64,000 nt of DNA. It comes from Epiperipatus broadwayi (taxonomy: Eukaryota; Onychophora; Udeonychophora; Euonychophora; Peripatidae). The stretch covers positions 9,152,337-9,216,336 of the forward strand of contig JAQFVV010012422.1 in assembly GCA_028023455.1 (NCBI GenBank). Reading direction: 5' to 3'. The position numbers and the translations under genes are program-made. Of this stretch, positions 12,901 to 22,749 are shown piece after piece. The notes beneath the pieces were generated by a model. It was not told the DNA's origin and ran no database searches. It saw only the letters and a list, made by a program, of their open reading frames with translations. Numbering within the stretch: position 1 is the first letter of the stretch; each line of letters starts with the position of its first letter.

Positions 12901-13759
12901 ATAAGATTTTATCTCAGTAATATGTAAATAAAAAAAGTTGGATTTTAAAAATATTTTATTATAATCATTAATAAATCTAAAGAATACTTTAAAAACCAAA
13001 AAAGATATTATATGATTGCAGTTTGTGCATGCTTTGATTCAAAATTTTAAATTGGTTTTAAAGTTTTGGCTAAAGTCATTCAATGGTTAAAAAAGAGGAT
13101 AAAATGAAAAATATATTAGGTTCAAAAATCCAGATATACTAGATCCAAATCCAAATTCCTCTCTTATGAAAACTATAAACTAGTCAGAAGACATAGACAG
13201 GATAGCACTAGATGTAGATTCAATTAGAATGAAAAAAGAGGGTCATTCCTGAATAGAAATTAAAGCACTTATGATAATATATATATATATATATAGTTAC
13301 TGCACTGGAGACAGATTCTATATAGGTGTTCAGTTAGATTAACTTGTAATCAAAATCTTAGGCTAATTTGAAGTTCAAGTTTTTAGTTTGAGTAATAAAA
13401 TGGAATTAAGGATGATTTCTAGATGTATAAAAGGGTATTATCCAGTTTTGAATTACAAACGATAAAAAAAAAAGATAGGACCAGTGTAAGGATGGGGGTA
13501 TATATATATTTTCAAGTAATCAAATTATATAACCTTTTTATCCAATATTAAGTGATGATTGGCATATTGTATTAAAACAGTATTTGTTCATCTTTAGCAG
13601 TAGTTTACTTTGCAATTAAGTAATTAATACAATCCTCTCTAGCATTTCAGGTATTTAGATTTATTCATAAAGTTAAAGAATAAATAAATTTTTTAATAAT
13701 ACTGTGTATTTATGATATAACATTCTGGGTTATTATAATTTTTAGAAATTTAAAGCCAT

Positions 13760-14110
13760 TCTTTTAAATTTTATTATCGTTTAGTAATAATTCAATTCTT
13801 TTTGACTTTTTAAAGATCTTAAAACATTAATTATAAACGTTGATAATTCACAGCTTCTTTGAATTGTTTGATTTTAATGACGGGCAAATGATTCATGGTG
13901 CAAAATCTACTTTTAAATCCTGTCTGATTCTTTGTTTGTATGGGATGCGACTATTTAATCTTTTGTACAAATTTAACAAATGTTATTATATATGATAAAA
14001 TAATGTCTGTAATTTTTAAATATTCCAACTTATCTTTTTGGTACAGTAATTAAAGTACATTGTTAAATTGTTAAAACATGCAGTTTTAAGATATTTTCTA
14101 AATAAAAACT
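13760..14110. repeat. Copy 2 of a diverged dispersed repeat
   Basis: The counterpart of 12555-12900, with blocks CTTAAAACATTAATTATAAA, AATTCACAGCTTC, ATTCATGGTGCAAAA and TTTTAAATCC in the same order. Confidence 0.45.
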
Positions 14111-14699
14111 ACACTATCATTACTATTTAAACATTATAAGCATCTTTACTTCGTCCACAAGGGATTAGATTTAAATTATGTTTTGGTAAAATTATGAAAT
14201 GAAAAGAATATATAGAAAAGAAAGAAAGGATGAGAATCTTCAATCATTATAATGTACAAAAAACCTAAACAAATAATTGGATTGTTAGATGATCAGGAGG
14301 TTAATGATGTTTGGGTGACAAAGAAACAGTTGAGCAGTGATCCAGAAGCTTTTAACTCTTGGGCCCAATTGTTGTCATTAATATGATTATTAAAGTCTAA
14401 TGTTGATTTGGAATCACTCAGTAACAATACCCCATTCTTTCATATCATATCTGAAATTAAATATTATATTTCAGTAGGTAGCAATATGAAATTTGTATAT
14501 TGTATCACTAGTAACAATGAATAACCAATCATTATTATTTTTGGAGGTCATGTGATATTCGAACATCTAAATATCAAGTTTAACACAGTAAATTGATCAA
14601 ACTCAGCTATTTGCTGAGAGACAATTGAAGAGGCTATAGCTTTTAAATCCATTATATCTTTATGCAAAGGGTGATAATTATTGCTGCAGACAAAATATT

Positions 14700-15430
14700 A
14701 AACCAGTAAACAGCACATGATCACTATTTCTTATGCTAGCACATTTCTGTTATTAAAACAGGCAAAACTCTCCATATAGTAGTTCCACTCAGTGCCAACC
14801 AGAGTAATCAATGGATGCCAGAAGGCTTGTGCATAAAATCCCTATCTAGTGCCTACTCATCCAGTACCCCCAGGCTAATTTCTGGTTTATGGCTTTCATC
14901 AGTGAGGAGCTTTGGATCTGAGAGCACTGCACCTAGATCTTAGGATCTAATGCAACCCTCCAGCAGCCACCTTTTATCTCTACTTAACTACAAAACTATG
15001 AGAATAAAATTGAAAACACAATATTTTTTCAATCCAATCCTGTCTAATAGGATAGTGGTGGCTATGGTTGTTAAAGAGCCAAAGACACCAAAATGTATGG
15101 GTACTGAACTGAGTTCAGACCCATATGACTATATAAGCTATTGAGCTTAGATTGAAAATATTGATGTGTTTTCAGTTTTATTCTCATAGTTTTGTAGTTA
15201 AATAGAGATTGGCTACTGGAGGGTTGCATTAGATCCTAAGATCTAAGTGCAGTGCTCTCAGATCCAAAGCTCCTCACTGACAAATGCCATAAGCCAGAAA
15301 CTAGTCTGGGGATATTGGATGAGTAGGCAATAGATAGGTATTTTATGCACAAGCCTTCTGGCATCCATTGATTACTCTGGTTGGTATTGAGTGACACTAC
15401 GATATGGAAAGTTTTGCCGGTTTTAAAATA
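14700..15430. mobile_element. Family M foldback element, near complete
   Basis: Two arms of roughly 250 bp are inverted copies of each other. The left arm runs about 14757-15010 and contains GGCAAAACTCTCC, AATCAATGGATGCCAGAAGG and CTTGTGCATAAAATCCCTA. The right arm runs about 15165-15425 with the complements of these. The roughly 150-bp centre holds a near-palindrome around GTACTGAACTGAGTTCAGAC at 15102-15121. Beyond the left arm there is a further outer end, ACATGATCACTATTTCTTATG at 14717. No transposase is encoded; the short ORFs across it are by-products. At least eight other copies lie in the window. Confidence 0.8.
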
Positions 15431-15525
15431 TTCATCATCATCATCATCAACAACCATTATCAATCCACTGCAGGATGAAGGTCTCTCCAAGTTTAATCCA
15501 TCTTCTCTGATTACCTTATTGCCTT
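15430..15525 (-). mobile_element. RTE 3' end fragment
   Basis: On the minus strand it ends in the family signature: a reading related to GET.ILQWI, a stop, then a (TGA)n tail, here seen on the plus strand as CATCATCATCATCATCA. It abuts the right end of the family M element, so one probably inserted beside or into the other. Confidence 0.7.
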
Positions 15526-16284
15526 ACTATCTCAATATATCATAGCTAGAAAACTAAAATACACTTTTGAACAAGGCAATTATCATTGCTGGTCTTCCCC
15601 TTTATGCTGTTTTACTATAGTATAATGCTATTTGAAATTTTAATGAGCTTATATATCTTTAATGGTAGCACTTTTATATAAATCAGGTAAAAATATTAAT
15701 TATGATTTCTTTATATTAGCAACCTTGATTGCTTTTTAAATGACTTTTCTTAAGCTTGGTTTAACTTATGACTTTTTAGACACACATATATAATACTACC
15801 ATGTATTAAAAGAAATTAGCATCATATATTTTGAATTTCTTTTTTTTATTTGCAGCATCTCTGTGATATATGAGCAGTATTGGTATTGCTTCCCTGAAAT
15901 ATCTCTTGAACCTATAGACCTTTTTATTTTTTGTATTCATTCTGTCTATATGTTGGGATTCCCTAATTTTAGTTCATTTTACTTTATTATATATTTAGAG
16001 AATCATATCTTATTATTATTATTATTTTTTTTATATCCATCTATTATTATTATTTGCACATATATTTGTTGATTAATGTTTTTATTTTTATCTCATCATA
16101 ATACTATCATAATCTTTTGATTATTTCCAGCTTCACAGCATTCAGATTTCTTTTTATTCTTAAAGTCATTTCAAATTTTAGACATTTATAGTAAAATATT
16201 TTTGAACTTTACTGTATGACTGTTGTATTTTTTGGACCACCAGCATTCTTTCTGAATAAATATTACTTTTAAATATTAAACAAG
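15526..16284. other. Gene-free stretch
   Basis: A TTTGCAG acceptor-like site at about 15850 is followed by HLCDI and then a stop, so it cannot be the second laminin exon. Otherwise AT-rich filler. Confidence 0.45.
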
Positions 16285-16615
16285 GATGTGATGTATTATG
16301 GCTTTTCCTTAAACGAAGTCAAGAATATCTCAGCAATTATGCCCTGATAAACCTGTTAGTCACTTTATTTTACATTCCCCATTCTAAATTTACCCATAAT
16401 CTGCTCTATCCCATTTCCACAACATACTCTTTGTCAACTCTATAACCTTTATGTGATGTGATGTATTTGGCTTCTCCTTAAACGAAGTCAAGAATATCTC
16501 AGCAATTATGCCCAGATAAACCTGTTAGCCATTTTATTCTCCATTCCCCACTCTTAAGTCTTATTCTGCCCATCCCATTTCCACAACATAATCTTTGTCA
16601 ACTCTATGGCCTTTA
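16285..16615. repeat. Tandem duplication of a LINE 3' region, unit about 166 bp
   Basis: Two head-to-tail units start near 16285 and 16451. Both contain CTTAAACGAAGTCAAGAATA, then CTCAGCAATTATGCCC, then CCCATTTCCACAACATA. The second unit merges into the C-terminal LINE coding remnant on the minus strand, so the duplicated part is the 3' end of that LINE. Confidence 0.7.
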
Positions 16616-16987
16616 TATCTAAATCCCCCTTATCTCTTCGCAAACCCAACATAAAAACTAATAACTCACTTTCTGTATAGTAACTTTGTTCATGGCTATT
16701 CTCCCATAACTTCATTATCTGTACCCTTTCTGACTTGTCAAGCATTTACATTCAATCAACAGATGCCTAATATTTTCTATACCTTCCTTACACAATTTGC
16801 ACACTAAATTATCCATGGTTTTCCATTTACATGTATATTCTCTTGTTGCTAAAGATCCTGTTCGAGCCTTAAATAATAAACTACTTTCCTTATTATCATC
16901 ATAAATTAACTCGCATCCAATATTCCGTTTACTTCTATATATATTTAAACTCTTCTTACCCTCCATACTAGTTCTCCATCTCTCCAA
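16554..16987 (-). pseudogene. LINE reverse transcriptase C-terminal remnant with CCHC finger
   Basis: Two overlapping minus-strand frames (16715-16987 and 16554-16745) make up the C-terminal tail of a non-LTR retrotransposon polyprotein. Residues 63-80 of the first carry C-x2-C-x8-H-x4-C (C63, C66, H75, C80) in the context VCKLCKEGIENIRHLLIEC. This is the zinc-knuckle-like motif found after the reverse transcriptase in several LINE clades. Frames change near 16730, so the copy is broken. Weak coding-like sequence continues to about 17100. It is a different family from the RTE copies, whose C-terminus lacks this motif. Confidence 0.7.
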
Positions 16988-17104
16988 CTCCCTATTTTTT
17001 TATTAATACTTCTATTCTTTTATCTCATTCCTTACCACTATAACACTCAACAATCCTCCTAACACAATCATCCCACCTTTTATACAAGTATATTGATATA
17101 AATT

Positions 17105-17290
17105 CTTTATACAAATCTCTCCATACAGTAGTGCCACCCTATGGCAACCAGAACAATCAATGGATGCCAGAAGGCTTGTGCATAAAATCCCTACCTAGTG
17201 TCTACTCATCCACTACTGTATGGAGAGTTTTGCCTTGTTTAATAACAATTATGTGCTAGTATAAGAGATGGTGATCATGTAACTTTTAAA
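17105..17290. mobile_element. Family M deletion derivative
   Basis: It has the left-arm start (CTCTCCATACAGTAGTGCCA to CTACTCATCCA) joined directly to the right outer end (ACTACTGTATGGAGAGTTTTG, then AATAACA and ATGGTGATCATGT). The whole central part is missing. Confidence 0.7.
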
Positions 17291-17529
17291 TATTTATAAA
17301 TATTGCAATTCTTTCTGATTTGCTGCATATTGAGTCAATTTTCACATTTCCATATCATATACTGTGTATTATTTTTTATCATCTACAAATTGGAGGGTAG
17401 AAAAAAACAGTTATGCCATTGTATTTTCACATCAAGTATACATATATTGAAACTTCATATTTTCGCATTAACCCATCCAAAAATTCTTTATAAACATAAA
17501 AAATATTTTAAAATTCAAACTAATTTTCA

Positions 17530-17770
17530 AATTCATTATCTAAGGGATTCAAACTCAGACTTTCACATGACCCTCAACTCTCCATGCCATCTCATATTGC
17601 TGACCCACCTGATCACACACATGTTGAAAAGATAAATAATCACTAATACATGCAATTCGTGCTAAACTTGCACTCATCAGTCCATCTCCACACATATATA
17701 TAGTCAGTGCTCAGCTTTATATTAAGATAGCCAATCTTCATTATCATAAATAATTTTTTTCTACAACTAT
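17530..17770 (-). mobile_element. Family N element copy
   Basis: Starts with AAGGGATTCAAACTCAGACT and contains GATAAATAATC, CACTCATCAGT, CCACACATATATA and TTAAGATAGCCAATCTTCA, in the same order as the copy at 38795. The terminal GGGATTCAAACTC is a box-B-like sequence read on the minus strand. No coding sequence. Confidence 0.6.
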
Positions 17771-18197
17771 TTTATGCTTTTCGATTAATTTCAGTTGTTA
17801 AAATCATGAATTTATTATCTCTATAGTTATTACCTTTTTAATCTTTTTAATTATTCCACAAGGATCATCCATTATAAGATTAAGCTTTAAACACCAAAAG
17901 TTTGGATAAACAGTACTGTTTTGCTAGACTTTTAAAAATTCAATCCTATAGTAAAGTTTAATTAATTTTTTTAAACTTTCTTTCACATTAACATCAGCAA
18001 AGAACATTATTGTTAAAATAGGGCATAGTTGCTATTCTAGAAAAATACATAAAATCAAATAAATTCAATATAATAAACAAAAAACTTTGGAATAAATGCT
18101 ACAATATTAATATAAAATGCTACCCAAGATGTCATACATTGCTGTTAACTGATTATATCTATTAATTTTTTTTATACTGGTATCATCATCATCATCA

Positions 18198-20651
18198 TCA
18201 ACCATTATCAATCCACTGCAGGATGTAGGTCTCTCCAAGTTTAATCCATCTTCTCCGATCTTTAGCTTCTCTTCTCCACAACACTCCTGCACATTTTCTT
18301 ATTTCATCCATCCATCTCACATGTGGTCTCTTTCTGGGTCTTTTACAATCTCTTGGAATCCAGTTTAAAATTTCAATTGTCCATCTATTATCATCTCTTC
18401 TAGCAATATGTCCAGCCCAACTCCATTTCAATCTTTTAATTTTTTCAATAAGGTCAGTAACACCTGTTTGTTGTCTTACCCATAAATTGCGTTTTCGATC
18501 TCTTCTTGTTACTCCCAACATACATCTCTCCATACTCCTTTGAGTGGTCTGAAGTCTTTGTATTGCTCTTCTATTAATTGTCCAAGTCTCAGATCCATAA
18601 GTAAGAACTGGTAAAACACATTTGTTAAAAACCATCCTTTTCAAACACATAGGCATATTTCCTTTTAGTATCAAGTTATTTCTACCAAAAGCACTCCAAC
18701 CAAGTTTAATTCTATGATTAATTTCCTCCATTATGTTTCCATCTGTATTAATAATCTGACCAAGGTATTTGTAACTGTTAACTTCTTCTAATTCTTCATA
18801 ATCAATCTTTATTTTCATATTTTGAGCAAATCGATTAAACATTACTTTAGTCTTTTTAACATTTATCTTTAGTCCTACTTTTCTACTTTCATCTGCTAAC
18901 TCCTGCAACATTTCCTGCAGCTCTGAAGCATTATTTGCAAAAACAACTACATCATCTGCAAAATCTAAATGACTTAAATACTCTCCATTTACTTTCACTC
19001 CTTTAGTTTCCCATTTTAATCCACAAAATACTTCTTGCAGCACTGCTGTAAAGAGTTTTGGAGATATGGAGTCACCTTGTCTTACACCTTTCTCAATGTT
19101 GATTTTTCCAGTATCATTATGTAATCTAATTGTTGCTGTTGCATTTTTATAAATATTCTTTAAAATATGACAATATCCTGGATCTATACCTTGATGATCC
19201 AATGCTTTAATCACTGAAGAAATGTGTATAGAATCGAATGCCTTTTCATAATTTACAAATCCAAAACATAATGACAACTCATATTCGTTTGTCCTTTCTA
19301 TGACTTCTCTCAATACCTGGATATGATCTATTGTACTAAAACCACTTTTAAATCCAGCTTGTTCTCTTGGTTGGTGGAAATCCAAAGTTCTCTGTAGACG
19401 AGTTGTAATTATCTTGGTAAAATTTTTATATAAAACTGATAAAAGGCTGATAGGTCTGTAATTTCTAATATCTTCTTTATCACCTTTTTTAAATATTAAT
19501 ATTATTACTGCATTCTTCCAATCTTCTGGTACATCTTTATCATTTAGACATTTGGTATATAACTTTGCTAAAATTGTTTCTATTTCTTCACCTGCTTCTT
19601 TTAATATATCAATTATAATCCCATCATTTCCTGGAGCCTTTCCTTTCTTCATACACTTAATTGCATGTCTCACTTCTTCATTTAAAATTCTGGGCAATTC
19701 GGAAGATGTAATAGATATAGGAGGTACTTGTTCTTTATTACTATATAATTCTTGATAAAAATCTTCTACCAATTTCATGATGTCATCTCTCTTTTTAGTA
19801 ATAATTCCATCTTTTTTTCTTATTGCAGATATAAATTTCCTACCAATATCAAAATGTTGTTTAACATTTTTGAGACTTTTATTTTCTTCTACAGCTTTCC
19901 TTGCTATTTCACAGTTATACTTTCTTATATCATTTTCAACTCTTTTCTGCACCATTTTACAAAATTCAAGATATTCAATTCTTTTTAATACATCATTTTT
20001 GTATATCTTCATATTCCTTCTTTTCTTCATAAATTCTCTAGTCTCACTAGAAATTTTATTAGTCAATTGCTGCTTTTTTCTACCAGCTATGTTTGTTGCA
20101 GTTTTTAAAAGTATATCAGTTATTTTCATATTAATTTCATTCAAATCTGAATCATATTCAAAATCTCCTAACACTTGAAACCTATTTGTAAGTTCTAATT
20201 TAAATTCATTAGAATGTTTCTGAAGATTAGGAATATCAACTGTAACTATTGTTTTTCTTAATAATTTTTGTCTCTCTAGTTTTACATTAACACGTAACTT
20301 ACACCTTACTAATCGATGATCACTTCCTGTGTTAAATTTATTAAGAACATTACAATCTTGAAATATGTATTTTCTGTTAGTCAAAATATAATCCAATTCT
20401 GCTGTACCTTCATTTGGATGCTTCCATGTCCATTTCCTTTTAACATTTTTCTCAAAAAATGAATTCATAATATAAAGTTTTTCTTTTTCTGCAAACTCCA
20501 CAAGTCTATGTCCTCTCTCATTTCTATTACCATAACCAAAATTACCTACAGCAATTTCATCTTTCATTTGTCTACCAATTCTAGCATTAAAGTCTCCCAT
20601 AACAATTTTAAAATGTTGTTTACTCTGATCAAAAGCCTTTTGTACATCCAT
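18198..20651 (-). CDS. RTE endonuclease-reverse transcriptase, main open frame
   Basis: 817 residues. Residues about 15-118 are the second half of an exonuclease-endonuclease-phosphatase fold (VMGDFNARIG near 17-26, ELDYIL, then GSDHRLVRCKL near 108). Reverse transcriptase follows: KGKAPGNDGI, NYRPISLL, motif A, GVRQGDSISP, and FADD at 564-567. Thumb (YGSETWT) and an RTE-type tail (WAGHIARRDDNRW) close it. In life such proteins nick chromosomal DNA and prime reverse transcription of their own RNA there. Motif A reads FVNYEKAFDS: residue 467 is Asn (codon at 19251-19253) where catalytic Asp is expected, so this copy should be inactive. The first ATG is not the true start, because the frame continues upstream through a TAG at 20712-20714. 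Homologues are often annotated as craniofacial development protein 2-like in animal genomes. Confidence 0.9.
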   Translation of the reverse strand: MDVQKAFDQSKQHFKIVMGDFNARIGRQMKDEIAVGNFGYGNRNERGHRLVEFAEKEKLYIMNSFFEKNVKRKWTWKHPNEGTAELDYILTNRKYIFQDCNVLNKFNTGSDHRLVRCKLRVNVKLERQKLLRKTIVTVDIPNLQKHSNEFKLELTNRFQVLGDFEYDSDLNEINMKITDILLKTATNIAGRKKQQLTNKISSETREFMKKRRNMKIYKNDVLKRIEYLEFCKMVQKRVENDIRKYNCEIARKAVEENKSLKNVKQHFDIGRKFISAIRKKDGIITKKRDDIMKLVEDFYQELYSNKEQVPPISITSSELPRILNEEVRHAIKCMKKGKAPGNDGIIIDILKEAGEEIETILAKLYTKCLNDKDVPEDWKNAVIILIFKKGDKEDIRNYRPISLLSVLYKNFTKIITTRLQRTLDFHQPREQAGFKSGFSTIDHIQVLREVIERTNEYELSLCFGFVNYEKAFDSIHISSVIKALDHQGIDPGYCHILKNIYKNATATIRLHNDTGKINIEKGVRQGDSISPKLFTAVLQEVFCGLKWETKGVKVNGEYLSHLDFADDVVVFANNASELQEMLQELADESRKVGLKINVKKTKVMFNRFAQNMKIKIDYEELEEVNSYKYLGQIINTDGNIMEEINHRIKLGWSAFGRNNLILKGNMPMCLKRMVFNKCVLPVLTYGSETWTINRRAIQRLQTTQRSMERCMLGVTRRDRKRNLWVRQQTGVTDLIEKIKRLKWSWAGHIARRDDNRWTIEILNWIPRDCKRPRKRPHVRWMDEIRKCAGVLWRREAKDRRRWIKLGETYILQWIDNG

Positions 20652-21156
20652 ATAAAAATCTTCTACTACTTCATCACTATGAGAACTTGTTGGGGCATAA
20701 ACCTGAATTATCTACATTTGGTATCTGCTATTAAGTTGTATAACTAATCTTGCCACTCTGTCCGATACACCATCAATCTCCACAATATTGTTCTTCCACT
20801 TTTTATTTATAATGAATCCTACTCCACTTGTATTTCCAATATGTGTGCCTTTATAATAGAGTATATGTCCACTTTTTAAATCAATTGGTTTCTTCTCCTT
20901 TTCTTCTAACTTCACAAAGTCCAATAATGTCCCATTTAATATAAGACAGTTCTTCTTCTAATTCTTGCAATCTTCCTTCACTTGAAAGTGATCTGCAGTT
21001 GTAAGTACCTAAATAAAAAGTCATCATCAAATGGCAGCCTGGGTCCACAATCAGGGGATTCTTAGCACCCTCCGCCTTCGGCCACCAACCGCTGCCTTGG
21101 TTGGTGACTTTACAGCCTCCTGGGAATAAGGGCCATGCTTTATTTTTGTCTGTCAT
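20652..21156 (-). pseudogene. RTE endonuclease N-terminal part, broken twice
   Basis: The 5' part of the same polyprotein. Frame one starts at 21156 and carries the first endonuclease motifs (TYNCRSL, then IIGLCEVRRKGEE). A single-base frameshift in the purine-rich stretch about 20885-20900 moves the reading to a second frame (from 20924), which continues with LKSGHILYYKGTHIG and GVGFI. A TAG at 20712-20714 then interrupts it, and the same frame goes on into the long ORF. So an otherwise continuous protein of about 985 residues has one frameshift and one nonsense codon. Confidence 0.85.
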
Positions 21157-21409
21157 AATTGTATATAAGTATTGGAAAAATATTTATCATTTACACAAAC
21201 ATTCATTCTGCTTTATCAGGCACTGAGAAGAAAGACCATGGTGTTTCTTGATCTTAAACTCAGAGGTAAAAAGCCAATAAACTCACCACGCTGGCTAATG
21301 CATGTTGGTGAGCAGCCCATCCATGTTCATATACTATATGAATAATCACATAGTAATAACAGCTGCAATGACAAGAACGTATGGAGTGGACATTAGGAAT
21401 TGAATATTA

Positions 21410-21685
21410 ATCACTAAACATCATGTGATCACTGTTTCCTATGCTTACACAAGCTGTTAATCAGAGGCAAAACTCTCCATATAGTAGTGCCATCCAGTGT
21501 AAACCAGAGCAATCAATGGATGCAAGTAGTTTTGTGCATAAAATCCCTACTTAGTGCCTACTCATCTAATATCTCCAAACTCAATTGATGAAAACCACAA
21601 TCTAGAAACTAGTCTGGGGACATTGGATAAATAGGCACTAGATAGGGATTTTATGCACAAACCTTCCAGCATGCTTTGCTTCTAT
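21410..21685. mobile_element. Family M foldback element, shortened
   Basis: The outer end CATCATGTGATCACTGTTTC and left arm (GGCAAAACTCTCCATATAGT onward) are followed, after a central deletion, by the right arm (GAAACTAGTCTGGGGACATT to TTATGCACAAACCTTC). The final outer right end is missing. Confidence 0.7.
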
Positions 21686-22561
21686 TCCATATTGAATATT
21701 GTAGGGTTTATTCCAGAGTTTTTGTTTATTATATTTATTTTATATATTATGTAATATTTTAAATAGTTTTAAAGCTCACACCAATACAATCCATAATTCT
21801 GAATATAATAATTGCTAGAGCTGTTGAATATCTTCTTGTTTTATTCAGTATTTAATTTTTTTATAGGCATTTTTAAGATGTTCTATCAAAATGATATTAA
21901 TGTCAATTTTCTTATAGTTGTTCTTTGATACTGCATTGATTTTTTTTTTGTAGATCTATGGAAGATACATGAATGCCTTGGTTTAGTAGCTTTTTTTTTG
22001 TTTAAGAATTGTCAGTACTTCTTCATTCTCTCTTAACATACTTAATTCTTTTACCTTATATTCATCTATTTATAAAATCTGGACTACTCTATCATGTAAA
22101 TCACGCTGATAGTCTCTTGCTAATGATTTCTAATGATTATCTGGCTATTATTTATACATTATTCTTTTTTTTGTAATCTGCTGAGAAAGTATGCTTTTCT
22201 CAATATCTTAGAAAAGTATATATAACTATGGCATAATTTATATATAAATAATACAAATTATGTATATGGACATCCAAATATTTTTCAATATCAGTAAAAG
22301 ATTATTTAAAATCATGAATTTCATTATTAAACTATTTTTTTGAGTAATTAGACAGCTTATGACATTTAATCACATACACCTAATTTGGAGAGCCCTTATA
22401 TGTAAAAGAAAATCCTTCTAAATATTTTTAAAGCAATTTTTCCTGAAATATATAGCCTAATACAAATAAAGAAAAAATAAACTGAGAATTTTAACATAAG
22501 CAATGAATTTTATTAAATGTAAAATTTATCTTGGGAAAATAGTCCCCCCCCCCGGGAAGAG
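21686..22561. other. Gene-free stretch
   Basis: AT-rich sequence with no supported feature. A run of ten C at 22543-22552 lies just beyond the 3' end of the U2-like gene. Confidence 0.45.
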
Positions 22562-22749
22562 AAATGGGCCATTCCTGAAAGTACTGCAATACCAGGTCAA
22601 CCCGTGGAGGAGGCAGAGCAAGCCCCTAACTCTCCATCTAATTCCAAAAATCAGTTTAATATTCTGTCCCCCATTAGAAAGCATATCAGATATTAAGCTG
22701 ATAAGAACAGATACTACACTTTGATCTTAGCCAAAAGGCTGAGAAGTGT
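22562..22749 (-). ncRNA. U2 spliceosomal snRNA or close pseudogene
   Basis: On the minus strand the sequence follows U2 closely from the 5' end: CTTCTCAGCCTTTTGGCTAA, then the branch-point-recognition segment containing GTAGTA, then the stem IIa sequence ATCAGCTTAATATCTGAT. An Sm site (ATTTTTGG) follows, and then the stem IV hairpin with GACCTGGTATTGCAGTA. U2 pairs with the intron branch point. Length, about 188 nt, is right. The stem I G to A change replaces a G-U with an A-U pair, so the stem is kept. Stem IIb is clearly diverged and would rely on G-U pairs. That leaves open a divergent gene, a minor paralogue or a pseudogene. I could not identify a snRNA promoter element with confidence upstream (above 22749). 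Confidence 0.85.

Larger units (their letters stand above)
18181..21402 (-). mobile_element. RTE-type non-LTR retrotransposon, best copy
   Basis: About 3.2 kb. The 3' end is a short (TGA)n tail, which on the plus strand is ATCATCATCATCATCATCA at 18182-18200; such microsatellite tails in place of poly(A) are typical of RTE. The coding part runs from 21156 to 18198. The 5' untranslated part extends to about 21402, judged by matches to the copies at 785-850 and 46320-46590. A family M element begins immediately beyond the 5' end. No target duplication could be identified. Several dead copies in the window belong to the same family, and this one is by far the least decayed. Confidence 0.88.

Noticed and set aside
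13130-13240. Possible tenth family M fragment
   Set aside because: Only scattered matches (CTAGATCCAAA, AAACTAGTCAGA) to the right arm; too weak to call.
15236-15490. Minus-strand ORF with a run of Asp residues
   Set aside because: It is a translation of the RTE (TGA)n tail joined to a family M arm; the poly-Asp is the microsatellite. The same applies to 18107-18292.
15850-15875. TTTGCAG acceptor followed by HLCDI, considered as laminin exon 2
   Set aside because: A stop codon follows five residues later and the sequence does not continue the laminin-N pattern.
19552-20178. Three plus-strand ORFs opposite the RTE polyprotein
   Set aside because: They are antisense shadows of the reverse transcriptase and linker, with no motif of their own.
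22503-22724. 73-codon plus-strand ORF
   Set aside because: It lies antisense to the U2-like RNA and has no protein motif.
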